Of a stretch of 44,999 nt of DNA, positions 37,482 through 44,891 are shown piece by piece. The stretch lies in contig CASETM010000087.1 of assembly GCA_949290865.1 (NCBI GenBank), positions 1 to 44,999 on the forward strand, given 5' to 3'. The translations under genes and the position numbers were made by a program. Every line of letters begins with the position of its first letter. Position 1 is the stretch's first letter. This DNA comes from an uncultured Bacillota bacterium. Its GTDB lineage: Bacteria; Bacillota_I; Bacilli_A; Erysipelotrichales; Coprobacillaceae. The notes under the pieces are model-generated. The model did not search any database, had not been told where the DNA came from, and was given only the letters and a program-made list of their open reading frames with translations.

Positions 37482-39231
37482 ACTCATTTAATAAATCTTC
37501 AAAATATTTAAAGGCATCATCATAGATAGCATCATCTAATGGATCAACACCGGCATGACTTAACAGATCAACTGGAGATTCCTTGCCACCAGATTTTAAA
37601 AATTCAAGATAGCGATCAACCTGCTTGCTGTCACCTGAAAGAATACGGCTGACGATGGCCAAGGCAACGGTCATGCCTAAAGTATATTTATATACGTAGT
37701 AATCATAGTAGAAATGAGGAACATAGTAACATGACCAGCCAACCAGTTCATCCATCTTGACATCTTCACCAAAGTATTCCTGATTAAGTTTGGCGTAAAG
37801 ATCAGTAATGATCTGTGAAGACATTGGTTCATTATTTTGAGCCATCATATGAAGTCTGTGTTCGAAATCCGCAAACATTGGCTGTCTAAACAGCAGTCCC
37901 ACACAGTTTTCCAGCTGTTCATAAATAAAATATTTCTTTTCCTGATTGCTTTTGGCATGATCGATCATATAATTGATCAGCAGGGTTTCATTAACCGTAG
38001 AAGCTACTTCTGCTACGAAAATACGGTAATTGCTGTTAACATATTCCTGATTCTGACATGACAGGTAAGTATGAACACTGTGTCCTAATTCATGGATCAG
38101 CGTTGACAGTGAGTCATAGTCACCAATAAAGTTCATCAGGATATATGGCTGGGTCAGGTAGCTGCCTGAACTGTAGGCACCGCCACGTTTATGAGCTGTT
38201 GGATAGTAATCGATCCATCTTTCATCTCGGGCCTGGTTGATGATCTTTAGATAATCCTGTCCAAAAGGAGCCAAAGCTTTATTGATGATATCAAAACATT
38301 GATCGATCGTATATTTTTTTGAAACACTGGTGACCAGTGGAACATTCAGATCATAGTTATAGAAGTCATCGATCTGCAGCAGTTCCTTTTTCAGACGGTT
38401 GTAACGGTGAAATAGAGGACGATACTGTCTGTTGGCTTTATCAAGAATTTTAAAGAATAATGAACTTGGCACATCATCATTAAAGACACTGGCTTCCAGT
38501 GGTGTTTCAAAATGTCTGATATCACTGTAAAAAGCATCTTTTTTCATAACACCTGATAAGGTCAAGGCAAAAGTGTTTTCGAATTTTCTGTATTCCTTGA
38601 AAAACTGATGATAGGCATCTTTTCTGACCTGAACATTTTTGTTTTTCAGGAATTTGCTCAAGGTTGCCTGATTCAGCGTTTCTTTTTTGCCGTTGACTTC
38701 AACATCTTCAAAGTCCAGGCGCAGCGAATCAAAAACCTGTTCTGATGTATCAGCAATATTATCGATCTTTGCAACCAGCATTTCCTGTTCATCATCCAGC
38801 AGATGTGGCTTATAGGCCAGAATATTACTTATGGAATAACGATAAGCCTGCAGTCTGTCATCTTTCAGGTATGCAGTGACGGATTTATCATTTTTACATA
38901 TTTCATTATCGACATAGACAAGTTTGACACCAGCCTGCTGCAGTAAAGTCATGACTGTCGCCATCATCTGCTGATAGCCTTGATTTTCAGGTTCGACATC
39001 GCAGTTAAGGTGTGCAAAGCAATAGGCTTTATTGATCAGCTGAGACATCGTATCTCTGGTTTTAAGAAATGCAATGAAATTATCAATATTCTGAGTCAGT
39101 TTCCCTTCAAAACCAGCCAGCTGATCAAGCAGCTGCTGACAGGTTGTGATATCTTTATAGAAGTCCTGAGGATCTTTGTAGATCTTTGACAGATCCCATT
39201 TGTATTTTTCTTCAATTTCTGTTCTTTCCAT
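37462..39231 (-). CDS. pepF: oligoendopeptidase F
   Basis: A 589-residue M3 zinc peptidase that degrades cytoplasmic oligopeptides. The zinc motif is LIHELGHSVHTYL with the third glutamate ligand downstream (FVAEVASTVNE). The N-terminal helical half closes over the substrate channel. AAGGAG lies 8 bases before the ATG on the minus strand. It follows rpsT after that gene's terminator, so transcription may depend on read-through or on its own weak promoter. Confidence 0.95.
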   Translation of the reverse strand: MERTEIEEKYKWDLSKIYKDPQDFYKDITTCQQLLDQLAGFEGKLTQNIDNFIAFLKTRDTMSQLINKAYCFAHLNCDVEPENQGYQQMMATVMTLLQQAGVKLVYVDNEICKNDKSVTAYLKDDRLQAYRYSISNILAYKPHLLDDEQEMLVAKIDNIADTSEQVFDSLRLDFEDVEVNGKKETLNQATLSKFLKNKNVQVRKDAYHQFFKEYRKFENTFALTLSGVMKKDAFYSDIRHFETPLEASVFNDDVPSSLFFKILDKANRQYRPLFHRYNRLKKELLQIDDFYNYDLNVPLVTSVSKKYTIDQCFDIINKALAPFGQDYLKIINQARDERWIDYYPTAHKRGGAYSSGSYLTQPYILMNFIGDYDSLSTLIHELGHSVHTYLSCQNQEYVNSNYRIFVAEVASTVNETLLINYMIDHAKSNQEKKYFIYEQLENCVGLLFRQPMFADFEHRLHMMAQNNEPMSSQIITDLYAKLNQEYFGEDVKMDELVGWSCYYVPHFYYDYYVYKYTLGMTVALAIVSRILSGDSKQVDRYLEFLKSGGKESPVDLLSHAGVDPLDDAIYDDAFKYFEDLLNEFENLSK

Positions 39232-39248
39232 ACATTTTTCTCCTTAAA

Positions 39249-39277
39249 CAAAAAAACTCCATCAACTAGATAGAGTT
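39249..39277 (-). terminator. intrinsic terminator of rpsT
   Basis: A 9-bp stem with one G-T pair (39255-39263 with 39269-39277) with the rpsT stop codon in the loop, followed on the minus strand by a T tract. Confidence 0.8.
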
Positions 39278-39526
39278 CACTAATTTAGCTAATCTAGATT
39301 TTTGTCTGTTAGCATAGTTTTTGTGATGAATTCCTTTGCATACAGAAGCATCTAGCTTACTAGCAGCTGTATTATATGCTGCAACTGCAGCTTCCTTATT
39401 TCCAGCTTCAACTTCAGCTAAAACATGTTTGATTGCAGTTCTTAATGCTGATTTGTATGAAGCATTTTTCGCTCTTTTTTTGTTATCGTTTTTATAACGT
39501 TTAATTTGTTGTTTCATATTTGCCAT
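39266..39526 (-). CDS. rpsT: 30S ribosomal protein S20
   Basis: An 86-residue, very basic helical 16S rRNA-binding protein beginning MANMKQQIKRYKNDNKKRAKN and ending in the conserved KSRLAKLVN region. Family features KSALRTAIK and HKNYANRQKSRLAK are present. GAGGTGAAAG precedes the ATG. It lies divergent to gpr, as in Bacillus. Confidence 0.97.
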   Translation of the reverse strand: MANMKQQIKRYKNDNKKRAKNASYKSALRTAIKHVLAEVEAGNKEAAVAAYNTAASKLDASVCKGIHHKNYANRQKSRLAKLVNSI

Positions 39527-39559
39527 GATCTTTCACCTCACTTTACAATTTGCTTTTAT

Positions 39560-39588
39560 ATTATATATAAAAATCCACATAATTGCAA
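39560..39588 (-). promoter_or_regulatory. promoter of rpsT
   Basis: On the minus strand TTGCAA (39583-39588), exactly 17 bases, TATAAT (39560-39565). Confidence 0.75.
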
Positions 39589-39677
39589 TATTTTTTTCAA
39601 GAACATCGTATATATTCACTTTTTTTTTATCTGAGATTAATTTATGAAAATATGGGAATGCTTATAATGGTGATATT

Positions 39678-40628
39678 ATGGATGAGAAAAATATGCATAG
39701 TGATCTAGCCAATGAAACAGTTGATGTCCTGCAGGAAGGAAATCACTATCAGAAACATTTGGAACATTACGATGATCTGACTATTGAACATTATCAGATT
39801 TTCAAGAGCCATCATCGGATCCATCAGGGAAATTATTATGAGTTTTTTTTCGAAAACTATCACAATCCCTGTATCATTGATAAACTGAAAGAAAAAATAG
39901 AACTGCTGATACATGATATTGATTATCCTACGATTCTGGTCGTGGGCTTAGGCAACAGTTATCTGACCAGTGATGCCATTGGTCCCCGCAGTTTAAGAGA
40001 TATTCGCATTACTCATTATCTTGATGACAGTATTAAGCTGGAAAACAGTTATTTTGATATTATGGCTATTGTTCCGGGAGTGATGTATCAAACGGGAATG
40101 GAAACAGTAGATATCATTAAAGCCATTGTTGATGAATATGATATTGATATCGTTATTGCGATTGATGCATTATGTGCCAATGATTATCAGAAACTGGGTC
40201 ATGTCATTCAGCTTAATGATACCGGGATTCATCCTGGCAGCGGTATTGGTAATCATCGCAAAGCAATCAATGAAGACATCCTGGGATGCAAAGTGATTGC
40301 TATTGGTGTTCCAACGGTGATTTATGCTTCTTCTTTGATGAAAGATACTCTGCAGCTGATCAAAGATTATTTTGGTGATTCATTAAATCCAGCCAGCAGA
40401 CTGAAGGTTGGAAAGAGACAGTATCAGGGATCCTTATCTAAAGAACAGGAACAGTCACTGTTAGGATATATTGGATCTTTAAATGAAGAAGAGCTGCAGT
40501 CTTTGCTGTTTGAAGTATTGGATCCTGTTGATCGCAATTATGTCATGTCAGACAAACAGATTGACGAGCATGTTGAAATGCTGAGTGCTATTATTTCACA
40601 AAGTCTTAATAATCTCAGGTATAAATAA
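39678..40628 (+). CDS. gpr: germination protease (spore protease GPR)
   Basis: A 316-residue aspartic protease that degrades small acid-soluble spore proteins at germination. The N-terminal HSDLANE segment matches the GPR signature near the processing site. VVGLGN..LTSDAIGPRSLRD and DTGIHPGSGIGNHR are diagnostic, and GVPTVIYASS follows. The length is slightly below Bacillus GPR (about 370). Its presence implies a spore-former. It is divergent from rpsT and precedes spoIIP, a conserved order. GGTGAT is 4 bases before the ATG. I could not identify a convincing forespore (sigma-F/G) promoter. Confidence 0.94.
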   Translation: MDEKNMHSDLANETVDVLQEGNHYQKHLEHYDDLTIEHYQIFKSHHRIHQGNYYEFFFENYHNPCIIDKLKEKIELLIHDIDYPTILVVGLGNSYLTSDAIGPRSLRDIRITHYLDDSIKLENSYFDIMAIVPGVMYQTGMETVDIIKAIVDEYDIDIVIAIDALCANDYQKLGHVIQLNDTGIHPGSGIGNHRKAINEDILGCKVIAIGVPTVIYASSLMKDTLQLIKDYFGDSLNPASRLKVGKRQYQGSLSKEQEQSLLGYIGSLNEEELQSLLFEVLDPVDRNYVMSDKQIDEHVEMLSAIISQSLNNLRYK

Positions 40629-40646
40629 TCAATCTTATCATACCTT
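40619..40646 (+). promoter_or_regulatory. possible sigma-E-like promoter of spoIIP
   Basis: GTATAAA (40619-40625), 13 bases, CATACCTT (40639-40646). Both elements are imperfect but the CATAC core and spacing fit sigma-E promoters of the mother cell. It overlaps the gpr stop codon. Start of transcription would fall near 40652. Confidence 0.35.
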
Positions 40647-40663
40647 TTAATAAGGTGATAAGA
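40633..40663 (+). promoter_or_regulatory. hairpin sequestering the spoIIP ribosome-binding site
   Basis: An 8-bp arm plus 4-bp arm (40633-40640 and 40643-40646) pairs with 40652-40655 and 40656-40663, with a 2-base bulge and a 5-base loop. The right arm is the Shine-Dalgarno AAGGTG and ends at the A of the start codon. Confidence 0.6.
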
Positions 40664-41388
40664 TGAGTTTAAAAATATCGATTCAGATTATTGTCAAAAT
40701 AATCATCATCATGCTGCTGATATTTTATTTGCCTCAATACAGCATACAAAGTGCCAAAGTCTATAAGGCAATAGAAAATGCCCCGGCAGCGGAAACGGCA
40801 GTACAGACCAATGCCGTGGTGTCTAATAAACGCGTGCATATCTATAATACTCATCAAAGTGAAGAATATGATGGTTTTGACGTTAGACAGGGAGCGGCAT
40901 ATTTAAAAGAGTGTCTTAATGAATTAGGCTATTACTGTGATGTAGAAGAAAATGATTTTGAAAACTATAAAAGTGTCCATCAGATTGCCTATAATAAATC
41001 ATATACAGTATCTAAAATGTATTTACAGCAGGCAGTGGAGCAGAATGGAAATTATGATCTGATCATTGATTTTCATCGTGACAGCATTGATAAAAACTAT
41101 TCAACTGTAAATGTGAATAATAAAGCGTATGCAAAAATCATGTTTGTTGTTGGAAAAAGCAGTGGCAAATACGAAAGTGTCAACAGCTTATGTCAAACAC
41201 TTTCAGCAAAAGCAAATGAATATGTGGAAGGAATCACCAGAGGGATCATGGTTAAGAGCAGTCATTATAATCAGGGGGATTATGATAATACGATTCTGAT
41301 TGAATTTGGTGGACAGAGCAATACCAAAGAAGAAGTACAGAATACCATAGACATTGTATCTTTGGTGATAAGGGACTATTTACAATGA
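40663..41388 (+). CDS. spoIIP: stage II sporulation protein P
   Basis: An N-acetylmuramoyl-L-alanine amidase of the engulfment complex with SpoIID and SpoIIM. An N-terminal membrane anchor (residues about 6-25) precedes the amidase domain, which contains VHIYNTHQSEEY, IDFHRDSID and NTILIEFGGQSNT. At 241 residues it is much shorter than Bacillus SpoIIP (about 400), mostly by loss of the linker. It follows gpr by 34 bases and overlaps the next gene by 4 bases. Confidence 0.9.
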   Translation: MSLKISIQIIVKIIIIMLLIFYLPQYSIQSAKVYKAIENAPAAETAVQTNAVVSNKRVHIYNTHQSEEYDGFDVRQGAAYLKECLNELGYYCDVEENDFENYKSVHQIAYNKSYTVSKMYLQQAVEQNGNYDLIIDFHRDSIDKNYSTVNVNNKAYAKIMFVVGKSSGKYESVNSLCQTLSAKANEYVEGITRGIMVKSSHYNQGDYDNTILIEFGGQSNTKEEVQNTIDIVSLVIRDYLQ

Positions 41389-41669
41389 AAGATCTTTTAA
41401 TTGATTTATGTCTGGTCGGTTTACTGTTGTTTTTTGTTAATGGTATCGTTAACGATCATTATATTGAAAAACAGCTGTTTGAACAGAATCTGACAACATT
41501 TGAAGAAGATGTGGAAAACGAAAAGGTCGTTGATTATCATCAGGGAATTTATGATCATCAGGAAGATAATGAAATATCAAAATGTTTGAAAACGGTGAGT
41601 GATTGGTGTATAAATTTTATTAAGATAATCATGTTGATTATTTCTAATTTTATTAGTAAACTTTTATAA
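41385..41669 (+). CDS. small membrane protein after spoIIP
   Basis: A 94-residue protein with hydrophobic segments near residues 3-22 and 75-93 and an acidic middle (TTFEEDVENEKVVDY). Its ATG overlaps the spoIIP stop (ATGA), so it is translated with spoIIP. In Bacillus the position after spoIIP is held by yqxA, also a small membrane protein; I can claim only positional analogy. A role in sporulation is inferred from the operon. Confidence 0.7.
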   Translation: MKDLLIDLCLVGLLLFFVNGIVNDHYIEKQLFEQNLTTFEEDVENEKVVDYHQGIYDHQEDNEISKCLKTVSDWCINFIKIIMLIISNFISKLL

Positions 41670-41682
41670 AGGATGTGATGAA

Positions 41683-42636
41683 ATGAAGAACTTAAAAATT
41701 GTATTTATGGGAACAGCAACATTTTCACAGGCTGTTTTAGAAAAACTGATTGCTGAAGGATATGACATTGCTATGGTTGTTTCTCAGCCAGATAGAATGG
41801 TTGGCAGAAAAAAACAGATCAAGATGCCAGAGGTCAAAGAAGTAGCCTTAAAACATCAGATTCCAGTCTTTCAGCCGCAGAAGATCAGAGATGATTACCA
41901 GCCAATCATTGATGTTCAACCTGATTTGATCATTACTGCTGCCTATGGGCAGATGATTCCTCAGGCTATTCTGGATTTACCACGTTTAGGATGTATTAAT
42001 GTTCATGCTTCGCTCCTGCCAAAATACCGAGGTGGAGCGCCAGTTCATTATGCCATAATGAATGGTGAAGAAAAAACGGGAGTAACGATCATGTATATGG
42101 TGAAAAAAATGGATGCCGGTCATATAATCTATCAGAAAGAAACAGCCATTGGAGAAAATGAAACGGTTGGAGAACTGTATGACCGTTTATCGGTTATTGG
42201 AGCGCAGGCACTGATCGAAGCTTTACCTGATATTATCAATGGAACCAATGCGTCAATAGAACAGGATGAAACACAGGTTACATATGCTCCCGTCATTACT
42301 AGAGAACAGGAAAAAATCAATTTTGACAGACCGGCCAAAGATGTACATAATCAGATCAGAGGATTGAATCCATGGCCTGGGGCATATACAACATATCAGG
42401 GGAAAACGGTAAAGATCTTTGGTGGATTTGTTCATGACTGCGAAAATGCCAGAACCCATCATGCTCATCAGGCACCGGGAACGATCGTGAAGATCTTCAA
42501 GGATGCAATTGGTGTCAAAGTTGCCGATGGCGTTTATATTATTACTGAATTTCAGTTGGAAGGAAAACGGAAAATGCTGGTCAAAGATTATCTTCATGGC
42601 CATAATATTTTTACTGTTGACAGTCGTTTTGAATAA
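41683..42636 (+). CDS. fmt: methionyl-tRNA formyltransferase
   Basis: Formylates initiator Met-tRNA. The formyltransferase domain (1-200) carries FMGTATFSQ, the catalytic INVHASLLPKYRGGAPVHYAI and GVTIMYMVKKMDAGHI. The C-terminal OB domain includes RGLNPWPGAYT and IKIFKDAIGV-like strands. 317 residues is the normal length. AAAGGATGTGATG lies before the ATG. def is not adjacent. Confidence 0.97.
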   Translation: MKNLKIVFMGTATFSQAVLEKLIAEGYDIAMVVSQPDRMVGRKKQIKMPEVKEVALKHQIPVFQPQKIRDDYQPIIDVQPDLIITAAYGQMIPQAILDLPRLGCINVHASLLPKYRGGAPVHYAIMNGEEKTGVTIMYMVKKMDAGHIIYQKETAIGENETVGELYDRLSVIGAQALIEALPDIINGTNASIEQDETQVTYAPVITREQEKINFDRPAKDVHNQIRGLNPWPGAYTTYQGKTVKIFGGFVHDCENARTHHAHQAPGTIVKIFKDAIGVKVADGVYIITEFQLEGKRKMLVKDYLHGHNIFTVDSRFE

Positions 42637-42643
42637 AAATGAA

Positions 42644-42676
42644 AAACATATTTCTTTATGGAGATATGTTTTTTTA
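42644..42676 (+). terminator. intrinsic terminator after fmt
   Basis: An 11-bp stem with one G-T pair (42644-42654 with 42661-42671), a 6-nt loop and a T tract. Confidence 0.82.
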
Positions 42677-42717
42677 TTGGTTTGATGTATAATAACAAAA
42701 AAGAAGAGGAAAAGATC

Positions 42718-43029
42718 ATGAAAAAAGTAAAAGGATTAATCATTTATACAGCTGTTGTTATAGGTGGTTCATTTTTATTTCGTCATAGTCAGTGGCTGGA
42801 AAATTTTTTATTTCTTGGCATTGTATCTTTAGGACTGGTGATCATTGTGCTGTTAAATACAGGGATTGTTTTTGATACAGACAGAAATGAAGCGAATTTA
42901 CAGACTGACTACAGAGGCAAGATGAAAGAAAAACACAAGAAAATAAATGCAATGTCATATGGAACTATTTTTACTTATCTTTACCTGCTGGTTCCTTTTT
43001 TGATTGCAATGAGTTTATTTGTGAGGTAA
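42718..43029 (+). CDS. small membrane protein of unknown function
   Basis: A 103-residue protein with three hydrophobic segments (about 6-23, 30-50, 84-101) and a charged loop (DTDRNEANLQTDYRGKMKEK). It resembles DUF3899-like small membrane proteins only in size. ATG 42718 follows GAGGAAAAG; the open frame from 42658 lies in the fmt terminator and is not the start. It ends 1 base before the P-loop kinase gene. Confidence 0.7.
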   Translation: MKKVKGLIIYTAVVIGGSFLFRHSQWLENFLFLGIVSLGLVIIVLLNTGIVFDTDRNEANLQTDYRGKMKEKHKKINAMSYGTIFTYLYLLVPFLIAMSLFVR

Positions 43030-43030
43030 T

Positions 43031-43525
43031 ATGAAAAAATTATATTTGATAGGTGGAACGATGGGAGTTGGCAAAACAACGACATCGCAGATACTTAAAA
43101 AGAATCTGGCTGACAGTGTTTTTTTGGATGGTGACTGGTGCTGGGACAGTCATCCCTTTAAAGTGACGTCAGAAACAAAAAAAATGGTGATGGACAATAT
43201 TGTATATATGCTCAATAGTTTTATTCACTGTTCAGCTTACCAGCACATCATTTTCTGCTGGGTCATGCATGAGCAGTCTATCATAGATGAAATCTGTTGT
43301 CGTCTGGATCTAGATGAAGTTGAACTGATCAGTATTTCGCTGGTCTGCAGTGAAACGGCACTTAGACAAAGGCTGCAGCGAGATGTCGACCAGGGAAAAA
43401 GACAGCAGGATGTCATTGACAGAAGTGTCGCCAGAGTGACGATGTATCAGCAGCTGAATACGGTCAAGATCGATGTCAGTCACAAATCCCCTGAAGATGC
43501 AGCAAAAGCAATCATACTGTTATAG
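43031..43525 (+). CDS. P-loop nucleotide kinase-like protein
   Basis: A 164-residue P-loop NTPase with Walker A GGTMGVGKTTT (8-18), an acceptor-site DGDW loop and an arginine-rich lid (RQRLQRDVDQGKRQQD). It resembles small kinases of the AAA_17/shikimate-kinase-like class. The substrate is unknown. It starts 1 base after the upstream stop and probably forms an operon with it. Confidence 0.78.
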   Translation: MKKLYLIGGTMGVGKTTTSQILKKNLADSVFLDGDWCWDSHPFKVTSETKKMVMDNIVYMLNSFIHCSAYQHIIFCWVMHEQSIIDEICCRLDLDEVELISISLVCSETALRQRLQRDVDQGKRQQDVIDRSVARVTMYQQLNTVKIDVSHKSPEDAAKAIILL

Positions 43526-43550
43526 TTGAATAGAAACAGGTGAAAAATCA

Positions 43551-44162
43551 ATGAAGATTCAAGTAGGGAAAACAAGTCAGAAAAGACTAAGGCGGTATTA
43601 TCTTTGGATAGGTGTTTATCTGCTGCTTCTTTTATTGCCGTATAGTATACTTCTGTTTTTATTAGAACCGGCTGTTTATTTTATTGCTTTGTTATTGCTG
43701 GTAGTTTTGCTGATGGTTTTTGCTTTTTTTGTTGTACCGGGATTAACTTATATGGATTCTTTATGGGAAGTTAGTGATCACGATTTTCGCATGATCGTTT
43801 TTGACAATGCTTTTGAGAAAAGTTTTCTATATTATTCACGTCTTTTTAAAAAAAAGTATGTTCCTTTTCAGATTGTTCTTATTTTAGATCAAATTGATTT
43901 TATGACAGTGATTTATTATCGTTATCAGATTGGCGGTTCTGGATATAAGACGGTCATTAAATTTTATATGAAAGATGGCTCACAGTATGTATTTGAAAAT
44001 ATGATCAGCAATGACCGTCAGGCTTTTTTTGCGGCAATTGCATTTCTGCAGAAAAAAGGAATACGATTAGTCGATCAGAATAAAATACTATCAGCATATA
44101 GAAATGGCTGTGATATTCAGAGCTATCTGGCTTCTCTGGAAAAGGAGAAGAATCATGATTAG
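43551..44162 (+). CDS. membrane protein with soluble C-terminal domain, partner of LytTR regulator
   Basis: A 203-residue protein with two hydrophobic segments (about 18-37 and 42-66) and a soluble C-terminal domain (about 70-200) rich in beta strands, with WEVSDHDFRMIVFDN and FYMKDGSQYVFENMI; YcxB-like or PH-like in appearance. No certain family. It overlaps the LytTR regulator gene by 8 bases, so the two are probably translated together and may act together in signalling. GGTG lies before the ATG. Confidence 0.68.
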   Translation: MKIQVGKTSQKRLRRYYLWIGVYLLLLLLPYSILLFLLEPAVYFIALLLLVVLLMVFAFFVVPGLTYMDSLWEVSDHDFRMIVFDNAFEKSFLYYSRLFKKKYVPFQIVLILDQIDFMTVIYYRYQIGGSGYKTVIKFYMKDGSQYVFENMISNDRQAFFAAIAFLQKKGIRLVDQNKILSAYRNGCDIQSYLASLEKEKNHD

Positions 44163-44805
44163 AGTTGCTTTGATTTCAAAACATTATCAGCAGATCCAGG
44201 CTCTGGTTGCTCAGCTTTTTGTCGATCTTGATATCGAGTATACTTTATCCAATTATCGTCATCAGAATGTTCAGGATATTTATTTTGTTGAAATAGAAAA
44301 AGCTCAAGATCTCGTCATTTTAAAACGGCTGAAAAGAATGGACAATACGCTTGTTTATATTATCGGACCTAAGGATTTTGATATTGTCAGTACCTGTCTA
44401 ACCATGACGACGCATCTTTATCTGCTTGCTGATGACTTACCACTGCAGATCAGTAAGTATCAAGAACTGATACAGAAGCAGATCAGTAAGAATTTTAGAT
44501 ATTATATCAATCAAAGATATGGCATGATATCAAAAATCAGATTATCACATATCTACTATATTGAATCACTGCGTCATCAGGTCATTATTCATTCGCTTAA
44601 CGGAGAAGTGTCTGAAAGAAAAACGCTGGCACAAATGCTTCAGGAAATTGATTCCCGTGATTTTATCCAGATTCATAAATCATATATCGTTAATAGAAAA
44701 TATATTGAGATGATCAAAAGTCATGAGATTATCTTAAAAAATAAAACAGTTTTACCAGTAGGCAGAAGTTATAAAAATGCTCTGGTAAAAAATAAACAGG
44801 GGTAA
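44155..44805 (+). CDS. LytTR family regulator with atypical receiver-like domain
   Basis: A 216-residue DNA-binding protein. The LytTR domain fills about 115-213 (ISKIRLSHIYYIES, VSERKTLAQML, FIQIHKSYIVN). The N-terminal 110 residues are shaped like a response-regulator receiver (IRVALISK, then DIYFVEIEKA), but the acidic pocket is absent and the phospho-acceptor position in YFVEI is E46, not aspartate. Phosphorylation by a histidine kinase is therefore unlikely, and no kinase is nearby. AAAGGAG lies just upstream of the ATG. Confidence 0.85.
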   Translation: MIRVALISKHYQQIQALVAQLFVDLDIEYTLSNYRHQNVQDIYFVEIEKAQDLVILKRLKRMDNTLVYIIGPKDFDIVSTCLTMTTHLYLLADDLPLQISKYQELIQKQISKNFRYYINQRYGMISKIRLSHIYYIESLRHQVIIHSLNGEVSERKTLAQMLQEIDSRDFIQIHKSYIVNRKYIEMIKSHEIILKNKTVLPVGRSYKNALVKNKQG

Positions 44806-44854
44806 CCCAATGTCATTAAGTTAGAGGATGACATGTAATTTTAGGGATTAAGTT

Positions 44855-44890
44855 AAGGTACTGATTCAATTTTGAATTGGTACCTTTTCT
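44855..44890 (+). terminator. intrinsic terminator after the LytTR gene
   Basis: A stem of about 14 bp (44855-44868 with 44873-44886) including two G-T pairs, followed by TTTTCT. Confidence 0.8.
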
Positions 44891-44891
44891 A

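Noticed and set aside
39589-39677. Forespore sigma-F/G promoter for gpr
   Set aside because: I looked for a GMATR and CATxxTA pair at proper spacing and saw no convincing one.
42658-42717. Longer N-terminus for the small membrane protein at 42718
   Set aside because: The extension would be coded by the fmt terminator hairpin, and the good Shine-Dalgarno is just before 42718.
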